In this document: in pieces, positions 1 through 5,826 of the stretch
Numbering within the stretch: the first letter of the stretch is position 1
Layout of the letters: the number at the start of each line of letters is the position of its first letter
Assembly (NCBI GenBank): GCA_003220975.1
Contig: QHTX01000121.1
Location: forward strand, 1-6,739
Length of the DNA stretch: 6,739 nt
Source of the DNA: Gemmatimonadota bacterium
GTDB taxonomy: Bacteria > Gemmatimonadota > Gemmatimonadetes > Gemmatimonadales > GWC2-71-9
Direction of reading: 5' to 3'
Notes under the pieces: generated by a model
Seen by the model: only the letters and a program-made list of their open reading frames with translations
Databases searched by the model: none
Told to the model about the DNA's origin: nothing
Position numbers and translations under genes: made by a program

Positions 1-551
1 TAGCCATGGGAGTCACGGTCTGGCCGATGGTCGAGCTGGAGGCGGACGACGCGCTCGCCTCCGCCGCACACATCGCCTCCGGCGATGAGGCGGTGGAAAA
101 GGTCTGCATCTGGACACCCGACAAGGACCTGGCGCAGTGCGTTCGCGGCGACCGGGTCGTACAGGTTGATCGCCGGGGGCAGCAGATCCGGGACGCCGCA
201 GGCGTTCGCGCGAAATTCGGGGTGGAGCCCGCCCTGATTCCCGACTACCTCGCCCTCGTCGGCGACGCCGCAGACGGATATCCGGGCATTCCGGGGATCG
301 GTGCGAGAACGGCGGCCCGGCTCCTGAACGAGCACGGGATCATCGAAGACTTCCCGCCGGCCGTGCTCGGGGACAAGCGAGACCTGGCGCTGCTCTTCAA
401 GGATCTGGCGACGCTCCGGACCGACGCGCCTCTGTTCCGCGACGCGGCCGAGCTCCGGTGGCGCGGCCCCACCAAGGCGTTCGCCGGGTGGGCGGAGCGT
501 CTGGGAGACGCTCGCCTGCTGGAGCGCGGCCGCAAGGCACCGGTCGCGTAG
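1..551 (+). CDS. 5'-3' exonuclease / flap endonuclease (DNA polymerase I N-domain family), 5'-truncated by window edge
   Basis: This is the C-terminal two thirds of a 5'-3' exonuclease that cleaves 5' flaps and RNA primers during replication and repair. The frame is open to the window's first base. The Met at base 6 is probably internal, because the N-terminal metal-binding part of the family (roughly the first 90-110 residues) is missing. Counting from that Met, visible family motifs are EADD (12-15), TPDKDLAQ (37-44) and GDAADGYPG (86-94), whose acidic residues bind the two catalytic metals. They are followed by the helix-hairpin-helix/H3TH DNA-binding motif GIPGIGARTAARLL (94-107). The later KDLATLRTDAPL (132-143) matches the end of the exonuclease domain in bacterial Pol I. 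The protein stops about 40 residues later with no polymerase domain, so this is the stand-alone form, as in short Xni/ExoIX-like or actinobacterial-type exonucleases. Family assignment is secure; the exact subfamily is not. Confidence 0.92.
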   Translation, partial: AMGVTVWPMVELEADDALASAAHIASGDEAVEKVCIWTPDKDLAQCVRGDRVVQVDRRGQQIRDAAGVRAKFGVEPALIPDYLALVGDAADGYPGIPGIGARTAARLLNEHGIIEDFPPAVLGDKRDLALLFKDLATLRTDAPLFRDAAELRWRGPTKAFAGWAERLGDARLLERGRKAPVA

Positions 552-638
552 TGGTGTCGAATTCGCCGAACCTCGTTCGTCGTGTCGATAGTATGAGGCT
601 CTGAGTACGAGGCGATCCACGACTGAGGAGATGACCTC
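552..638 (+). other. Intergenic gap upstream of the doxX-like gene
   Basis: This 87-bp gap separates the exonuclease stop (TAG 549-551) from the doxX-like ATG (639). It is the only sizeable noncoding stretch in the window, so the most likely place for a promoter of the doxX-MATE pair. A TAGTAT at 589-594 resembles a -10 element, but I see no matching -35 box 16-18 bp upstream, so I do not call a promoter. No run of T follows a stable hairpin, so no intrinsic terminator for the exonuclease gene is evident. The ribosome binding site at its right end is listed separately. Confidence 0.6.
625..630 (+). promoter_or_regulatory. Shine-Dalgarno site of the doxX-like gene
   Basis: GAGGAG lies 8 nt before the ATG at 639. 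It is the strongest ribosome binding site seen in the window and fixes the start of the DoxX-family gene. Confidence 0.8.
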
Positions 639-1073
639 ATGACCGCACCCAACATCGTCGCGAAGTGGGCCAGCTGGGCCCCGCAGCTGCGGAGCGCGCT
701 CCGCATCGTGGCCGCGTTCATGTTCATCCTGGCCGGCACGGTGAAGCTGTTCGCGTTCCCCATCGGCATGCCCCCGAATGGCAGCACGGCGCCGTTGCTC
801 TCCGAGTTCTGGTTCGCCGGGGTGCTCGAGACGTTCGGTGGTGCGCTGCTCTTGCTGGGCCTCTTCACCCGCCCAGTCGCCTTCCTCCTCTCCGGTGAGA
901 TGGCGGTGGGGTACTTCCAGTTCGCCTTCCCCGTGAGCTTCTGGCCCGTCGTGAACAACGGCATACCCCTGGCGCTCTACTGTTTCGTCTGGCTCTACTT
1001 TTCAGCCGCGGGCGCGGGCCCGTGGAGCCTGGATGCACGGCGCGAGAAGCGATATCATCCTCCCACTCCATGA
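639..1073 (+). CDS. DoxX family membrane protein
   Basis: A 144-residue inner-membrane protein of the DoxX family with about four transmembrane segments (roughly residues 20-40, 57-76, 78-98 and 107-124). Family signatures are visible in order: LAGTVKLFAFP (31-41, the DoxX 'G-x-x-K-L-F' region), GVLETFGGALLLLGLFTRP (61-79), EMAVGYFQFAFP (87-98) and the C-terminal GAGPWSLDARR (125-135). The biochemical role of this subgroup is not established. In Mycobacterium tuberculosis a DoxX protein forms a membrane complex with superoxide dismutase SodA and the sulfurtransferase SseA in oxidative-stress defence; neither partner is present here. The start is the ATG preceded by GAGGAG at 8 nt. Its TGA (1071-1073) overlaps the ATG of the MATE gene (1070), so the two are probably translationally coupled. 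One deviation is that NNGIP (106-110) stands where many homologues have NGGE. Confidence 0.9.
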   Translation: MTAPNIVAKWASWAPQLRSALRIVAAFMFILAGTVKLFAFPIGMPPNGSTAPLLSEFWFAGVLETFGGALLLLGLFTRPVAFLLSGEMAVGYFQFAFPVSFWPVVNNGIPLALYCFVWLYFSAAGAGPWSLDARREKRYHPPTP

Positions 1074-2485
1074 CCACAACCGCGGCCCCGTCCAAGCCCC
1101 TCGACCGCTCCATCGTCGAGGGCCCGATCCCCCACGCCGTGTGGATGATCGCCTGGCCCACGATGCTGCAGAACCTCATCGGCGGGCTGCAGGGCGTCGT
1201 CGATCACGCCCTGGTGGGTCACTTCGTGGGGTACGCCGGCAACGCCGCCATCGGCGTCGCGATCCAGATCTTCATCGTCGTGATCGTGTTCGTCATGTCG
1301 GTGTTCAGCGGGATGGGCGTGCTGGTGGCCCGCTTCGCCGGCGCCAACGACCGCGAGAAGGTCAATCGTACCGTGTACCAGGCCTTCCTCGCCGCGCTGG
1401 CGCTCTGGGGATTGCTGCTGGCCCCGCTGGGCTGGGTCCTCGCACCATCGCTGCTCGGCGTGGTCAACGCCGCACCGGCGGTGCGCCACGAGGCGTTGCC
1501 GTTCCTGCGCATCATGTTCGTCGGCAGCATCGGGATGCTGCTGTTCTTCATGGTGGGCGGGGCGCTGCGGGCGGCGGGCGACGCCCGCACGCCGCTGCGC
1601 CTGGGGATCCTCCTCACCGTGCTGAACATCGCGTGCAACGTGGCGTTCATCACGGGCCTCGGTCCCCTTCCCCGCCTGGGAACCGCCGGCGCCGCGGTCG
1701 GCACCACGGTGGCGGGCCTGGTCATGAGCGGCACCGCCGTGTACCTGTTGCTCTCGGGACGACTGCCGGTGGTATGGCACCGCGGCATGGACTGGCGGCC
1801 CGACTGGGGCATCATCCGGGCGCTGTTCCGCTTCGGCCTGCCCACCGGCGTCCAAGGGATCGCAATGAACGTCGCGGGCGTGTTGCTGCTCCGCTTCATC
1901 GGCTCGCTCCCGCAGAGCGCCCAGGCGCAAGCCGCGTACGCGGTCGGCTACACCGAGCTGTTCTCGTTCATCACGTGGACGTCGGTCGGGTTGATGGGCG
2001 CCGCCGCCACCGTCGCGGGTCAGAACCTGGGGGCGCGCCGTCCTGAGCGCTCGGTGCACGGCGTGCACGTCGCGGCGGGGCTCGGCCTCGGCCTCGCGGC
2101 CGCGATCGGCGTGCTGTTCCTCACCATCCCGCGCTCGCTGCTCGCGCTGTTCGGCATGACCGACCCGGTCGTCGTCGGCCTCGGGGTGCAGTTGCTGAGC
2201 TTCCTCAGTGTGTCGGGGCTCTTCGTGACCGTCGCCCTCACCTACTCAGGGGGACTGCAGGGCACTGGCGACACCCGCTCGCCGCTCTACATCTCGATCG
2301 CGTCCCAGATCGTCGTCCCGCTCGGCCTCTGCGCCCTGCTCCAGGCGACGCGACCGTTGCGTCCCGCCGACATCTGGACGGCCATCCTGCTGGGCCACAT
2401 GACGCGCTGCGGGCTCAGCGTCCTAAGGTTCCGCCAGGGCAAGTGGCGCGGCATCCGGGTGGAGATGGAGCCGGCGCGGTCCTAG
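1070..2485 (+). CDS. MATE family efflux transporter
   Basis: A 471-residue multidrug and toxin extrusion (MATE) transporter, an inner-membrane antiporter that exports cationic drugs or metabolites using a sodium or proton gradient. Length and hydrophobicity fit the usual 12 transmembrane helices. The internal duplication typical of the family is plain: GGALRAAGDARTPL (163-176) in the first half is matched by GGLQGTGDTRSPL (394-406) in the second. VDHALVGH (44-51) in the first helix carries Asp45, likely the counterpart of the cation-coupling aspartate of the NorM/PfMATE type. VAGQNLGA (315-322) marks helix 8. I chose the ATG at 1070, which overlaps the preceding TGA as ATGA, rather than the in-frame GTG at 1022, because it gives the normal N-terminus. 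No clear Shine-Dalgarno precedes it, consistent with reinitiation after the doxX-like gene. Substrate cannot be told from sequence. Its stop lies one base from the stop of the oppositely oriented DUF5916 gene. Confidence 0.93.
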   Translation: MTTTAAPSKPLDRSIVEGPIPHAVWMIAWPTMLQNLIGGLQGVVDHALVGHFVGYAGNAAIGVAIQIFIVVIVFVMSVFSGMGVLVARFAGANDREKVNRTVYQAFLAALALWGLLLAPLGWVLAPSLLGVVNAAPAVRHEALPFLRIMFVGSIGMLLFFMVGGALRAAGDARTPLRLGILLTVLNIACNVAFITGLGPLPRLGTAGAAVGTTVAGLVMSGTAVYLLLSGRLPVVWHRGMDWRPDWGIIRALFRFGLPTGVQGIAMNVAGVLLLRFIGSLPQSAQAQAAYAVGYTELFSFITWTSVGLMGAAATVAGQNLGARRPERSVHGVHVAAGLGLGLAAAIGVLFLTIPRSLLALFGMTDPVVVGLGVQLLSFLSVSGLFVTVALTYSGGLQGTGDTRSPLYISIASQIVVPLGLCALLQATRPLRPADIWTAILLGHMTRCGLSVLRFRQGKWRGIRVEMEPARS

Positions 2486-2538
2486 CTCACAGCCGGAAAT
2501 AGTACACCGCCTTGCCCACCAGGGCGCTCCGCGCCGGC
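2470..2538. repeat. 10-bp GC-rich inverted repeat across the convergent junction
   Basis: GCCGGCGCGG (2470-2479) is the perfect reverse complement of CCGCGCCGGC (2529-2538), separated by 49 nt that hold both stop codons. It lies inside the 3' ends of the MATE and DUF5916 genes. It could form a stem in either transcript, but the loop is long, no T tract follows, and repeats of this length arise by chance in sequence this GC-rich. Treat it as an observation and not as a proven terminator. Confidence 0.35.
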
Positions 2539-4667
2539 CGGCTCCACGGCACCCCGTCGGCGAGCCCGGTGGGCCAGGCGCTGTTCCACACGACGTAGGC
2601 GTCGCTCCCCGGACTTGGGATCCAGTGCAGCCGCGCGTTGATGGTGAGCCGCTCCGACTCATCGTCCCATTGAACGAACAACGTGCTGCCCAGCCGCGGT
2701 GTGGCCGCCACGTCGAGCCGCAATCGTGCGGTACGCGCCGTGAGCCGTGCCGTCGCCAGACGCGCCGCCAACTGAGAGTAATCGACCTCCGCGATCACGT
2801 GCGGCGCCGTACGGACGGTGAGCGTCGCATCGAGCTCGGTAGACGTACCCGAGTAGAAATCGCCGGCGCTGGCCGTGAGGCTCGCACTGACGGCGCGGCC
2901 GGGAGAGCTCGTGAGCTGGACTTCGGCACGGTTGAAGTGGTAGTTCCCCGGATCGATCGTGTCGCCTCGGAAGATCTCGAACGGCGTTGACGGTGCGTCC
3001 TCGAGTCGCTTGAGATTCACCAGAAACTGGTCGCCGCTCTCGAAGATCGCGCCGAGTGGCGTCACTTCGTACAACGAATGGGATAGCGAGCCGTCGAGGT
3101 GAGTGACCCCTTCCCATGACAGCAGGCTGAACTCGAGCTGGCGGATCCCCAAGACGTGGGGCCGCGGGAAGACATCGAAATGCCCCGTGTGCCGCCACAC
3201 CCCGGTCTCCAGGACGAATCCGAGCGCTGGATCGAAACCGGGCTCCACCCGCATGAGGCTCAGGAAGTGGTCCATCACGTCGTTGGGGTAATCGACGTAG
3301 ATCCGCCAGGCGGTCGCGACCGGCCTCGTGGCGCTGTCTTTGGATCCGGCCGCCCACGCCGCGACCACGAGATTCTGGCCGCGCACGTACAACGGGAAGC
3401 TGAGATCCGCACCACCCGCGAGCCGGGGTCCCGCGCTCACGCCCGGCCCGGACTGGCTCGTGAACACGCCCCCGACGTAGCCGCGCGAGAACACGTCGTG
3501 CTTTACCCGCGCGACGAGATCCACCGCATTCTCCGGATCGCCCGTCCGCACTGCGAGCAGGCCGACCTGGTCGCGACCAAGGCGTCCGGTGAGTCGCGCA
3601 CCGGCTGTGAGGGGCACAGCATTGCCGAGCGTATCGAGCCCGATCCGGCGGCTGTAGAACACCGTGGCATGGTCGACCAGTCCGTACTTGAAAATGCCAC
3701 TCGACTCGAGGAAGAAGTGGCGCTTTTCGGGGAAGAACAGCGGAAACCGGGTCAGATTGATCACCTGGTCGTCCGCTTCGACTTGCGCGAAATCGGTGTT
3801 CGCCGTGAGGTCGAGCGTGAGGGTTGGGGCGGGAGCGAGCTTGGCATCGAGGCCGGCCTTGAGTCCGGTCGAGCCGAGGGCGAGCAGGCTGTCGTTCCCG
3901 TCGGGAGGATACTGCAGGGCCCGAGCCTGTCCCGTGACGGCGCCGTAGGGTCGCAACTCGGCAATCGCCCGACGCGGTAGTCCGCTGAACCCGGCCACGG
4001 TGCCCGCGTGCGGAAGAAACAGAATCCCTTCCGTGCGGCGCCAGGCCCGCCACAGGATCTCCTCGTTGTTCCGTCGGATCAAACGGCGGAAGTTCATCCC
4101 CCATACGTCGTTGCTGGGGTGATAACGGAGTGTCTGCCAGGGGATGAACAGCTCGGCAGTCCAGCCGAACGGCGTGAGGCACGCGCGAGCGTCCCACACG
4201 CCGTTCCAATCCGGGTTCGTCGTCTCGAAGTCGATCACCTGCGCGTCCGTCATGGCGCCGTTTGGGTTCACAGCGAACAGGAACCCCGTGCGATGATCGC
4301 GCAGCGGATCGAGCAGGAGCGTGAACGCGTCGTCCGATTCGAAGTCGCTGTCGCGCCGCAGGGCCGCGTGGCGGATCGCCGCGGGAAGGGCGTCGTACGC
4401 CCACACGCCCACCCACAAGCCCTCCGGCGTTGCGAGCAGGCGCACGACCGTCCGTTCAGTCGCGGGCCGTCCTTCGGCCGGCTCTCTCTGGGTGAAGTCG
4501 GTGATGGAGTCGGCCGTGAGCCAGGACGGCTCGTCGGGCACGCCGTCGAGCCGCAGCGGGGCCATCGCGTGGATGACGTGCGCGTCGGTAGCCTGCACCT
4601 GTGCCCGCAAGGCACCCGGGCCGAGCGTGCACGCGACGACGACGCAGCGGAGTCGGCTAATGAACAA
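2487..4667 (-). CDS. CBM9-like / DUF5916 domain protein, predicted secreted outer-membrane beta-barrel
   Basis: A 726-residue exported protein. The N-terminus (arginines at 5 and 7, hydrophobic stretch 8-20, then LRA|QVQ at about 20-25) looks like a Sec signal peptide cleaved by signal peptidase I. Residues about 35-185 form a carbohydrate-binding-family-9-like domain: LRLDGVPDEPSWL (38-50), the FTQREPAEGRPATERT stretch (58-73), GLWVGVWAYD (83-92) and FLFAVNPNGAMTDAQV (129-144). The rest is the DUF5916 region, with MNFRRLIRRNNEEILWRAW (191-209), DFAQVEADDQVINLT (292-306) and FFPEKRHFFLESSGIFKYG (311-329), followed by alternating beta-strand patterns to the C-terminal AVYYFRL. That organisation suggests an outer-membrane barrel with a periplasmic CBM9-like domain; no enzymatic function is known. 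Start is TTG at 4667, chosen because the signal peptide begins there and AAGGG lies 8 nt before it. The start sits inside the last 11 bp of chrA, implying co-translation with chrBA. The call to family is firm; role and sugar binding are not. Confidence 0.9.
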   Translation of the reverse strand: MFISRLRCVVVACTLGPGALRAQVQATDAHVIHAMAPLRLDGVPDEPSWLTADSITDFTQREPAEGRPATERTVVRLLATPEGLWVGVWAYDALPAAIRHAALRRDSDFESDDAFTLLLDPLRDHRTGFLFAVNPNGAMTDAQVIDFETTNPDWNGVWDARACLTPFGWTAELFIPWQTLRYHPSNDVWGMNFRRLIRRNNEEILWRAWRRTEGILFLPHAGTVAGFSGLPRRAIAELRPYGAVTGQARALQYPPDGNDSLLALGSTGLKAGLDAKLAPAPTLTLDLTANTDFAQVEADDQVINLTRFPLFFPEKRHFFLESSGIFKYGLVDHATVFYSRRIGLDTLGNAVPLTAGARLTGRLGRDQVGLLAVRTGDPENAVDLVARVKHDVFSRGYVGGVFTSQSGPGVSAGPRLAGGADLSFPLYVRGQNLVVAAWAAGSKDSATRPVATAWRIYVDYPNDVMDHFLSLMRVEPGFDPALGFVLETGVWRHTGHFDVFPRPHVLGIRQLEFSLLSWEGVTHLDGSLSHSLYEVTPLGAIFESGDQFLVNLKRLEDAPSTPFEIFRGDTIDPGNYHFNRAEVQLTSSPGRAVSASLTASAGDFYSGTSTELDATLTVRTAPHVIAEVDYSQLAARLATARLTARTARLRLDVAATPRLGSTLFVQWDDESERLTINARLHWIPSPGSDAYVVWNSAWPTGLADGVPWSRPARSALVGKAVYYFRL

Positions 4668-5826
4668 CGAGCGCGCCCTTCGCCAGCAGTCCCACCAATC
4701 CTGACCCGGCGATGAGCAACGGCTCCGGGATGCGCTTGAACCGGAGGAGGAGGACGAGCGTCACCGCGCAGACCAGGACGGTCGGCAGGTCGATCAGGGC
4801 GCGACGGCCGAGGACGAGGACGGCTCCGGCAATCGCGCCGGTAGCCGCCGCCGTCACGCCGTTCACGAACGCCTTGATGGCGGGGTTCTCGGCCACGCGG
4901 CGGTAGTGCGGGGCGGCGAGCACCACCACGAGGTACACGGGGGCGAACACCCCCAGTGCGGCGACCGCGGCGCCCACTGGACCCGCCACGAGGTACCCGA
5001 TGAACGCCACCGTGATCACGACCGGGCCGGGCGTGATCATCGAGACCGCCACGGCATCGAGAAACTGCCGCTCCGTAAGCCAGTGATATTGCTCCACCAC
5101 GCCGCCATGCAGAAACGGCACGATAGCGAGGCCGCTCCCGAAGACGAACAGCCCCGCGGCCGCGAAGTACCAGAAGACTTTCCAGAGCACGGCGACGGGC
5201 GCCACCCCGCTGAGCCCGGCCACGAGCCACGCCGGCCAGGGCGTCACGAGGAGCGCCTGGGACGGTGACGCCGGGCGGGTGCGCAGTCGGGCCACCACGG
5301 GGACGAACCCGGAAGCCACGAACAGCCACACGACCTCGGACGCCGTCCAGGCGGTGACGACGAGGCTCACGGCGAAGAGCCCCCAGAGGAGGCGGTCGCG
5401 CCCGAGCGTCATGCCGACGAGCTTCGTGGCGCTCCGCGCGATGATGGCGATGACCGCCGCCCCGATCCCGTAGAACAGCGCCTGCATCCACGCCAGCCCG
5501 CCGAACCGGACGTACAGCGCCGCCAGCGCGAACACCATGAGCAGCGACGGCGCCACGAACGCCATCCCCACGAGCGTCGCGCCAAGTACTCGGCCGCGCA
5601 CCCACCCGAGGTACATCGCGAGCTGGGCCGCGAGCGGCCCAGGGGCGAGCTGCGCGAGGGCGAGCCCCTGCTTGTAGTCTTCTCGAGAGATCCAGCCGCG
5701 CTCGTCCACGAGATCGCGCTGCATGTGCCCCGCCAGCGCGATCGGTCCGCCGAACCCGAGCGTGCCCAGCTTGAGGAAGTACAGGACGAACGCCCGCAGG
5801 GTCGCGGGCTGCGACGTCGCGCTCAC
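4657..5826 (-). CDS. chrA: Chromate efflux transporter ChrA (two-domain, long-chain CHR family)
   Basis: A 389-residue inner-membrane pump of the CHR family, which exports chromate from the cytoplasm and lowers its uptake through sulfate permeases. Two homologous CHR domains are visible. The first holds LGFGGPIALAGHM (23-35) and LAPGPLAAQLAMYLGW (60-75). The second holds FVFGSGLAIVPFL (227-239) and MITPGPVVITVAFIGYL (263-279). Each half thus carries the family's G-rich and PGP motifs. Around ten or more hydrophobic segments fill the rest, and the length is normal for long-chain ChrA. Start is GTG at 5826, overlapping the chrB TGA by 4 bp (GTGA), with AGGG 6 nt upstream. The 3' end overlaps the DUF5916 start by 11 bp. 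Linkage to chrB strongly supports chromate and not another oxyanion, but substrate is inferred from family. Confidence 0.95.
   Translation of the reverse strand: MSATSQPATLRAFVLYFLKLGTLGFGGPIALAGHMQRDLVDERGWISREDYKQGLALAQLAPGPLAAQLAMYLGWVRGRVLGATLVGMAFVAPSLLMVFALAALYVRFGGLAWMQALFYGIGAAVIAIIARSATKLVGMTLGRDRLLWGLFAVSLVVTAWTASEVVWLFVASGFVPVVARLRTRPASPSQALLVTPWPAWLVAGLSGVAPVAVLWKVFWYFAAAGLFVFGSGLAIVPFLHGGVVEQYHWLTERQFLDAVAVSMITPGPVVITVAFIGYLVAGPVGAAVAALGVFAPVYLVVVLAAPHYRRVAENPAIKAFVNGVTAAATGAIAGAVLVLGRRALIDLPTVLVCAVTLVLLLRFKRIPEPLLIAGSGLVGLLAKGALVVH
4676..4681 (-). promoter_or_regulatory. Shine-Dalgarno site supporting the TTG start of the DUF5916 gene
   Basis: On the minus strand GAAGGG ends 8 nt before the TTG at 4667-4665, inside the 3' end of chrA. 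It supports the choice of a non-ATG start and internal ribosome loading on the chrA message. Confidence 0.6.

Noticed and set aside
589..594. TAGTAT as a -10 promoter box
   Set aside because: The sequence 16-18 bp upstream has no resemblance to a -35 element, and one hexamer alone is not enough.
571..612. CCTCG/CGAGG pair in the 552-638 gap as a terminator
   Set aside because: Only 5 bp of stem with a 32-nt loop and no T run.
1022..1069. GTG at 1022 as an upstream start for the MATE gene
   Set aside because: It would add 16 non-conserved residues and overlap the doxX-like gene by 52 bp; the ATG at 1070 gives a normal N-terminus and an ATGA overlap.
1033..2068. Two 337-codon open frames, one on each strand, inside the MATE gene
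   Set aside because: Both give charged, non-membrane, low-complexity protein. The MATE frame has the internal duplication and transmembrane pattern expected of the family.
2471..2496. CCGGC/GCCGG short hairpin just after the MATE stop as an intrinsic terminator
   Set aside because: A 5-bp stem with a 16-nt loop and no uridine tract is too weak to call.
2659..4416. A 585-codon open frame on the minus strand within the DUF5916 gene
   Set aside because: Same strand but another frame; the composition is Arg/His/Gly-rich with no recognisable motif, while the accepted frame carries a signal peptide and conserved domains.
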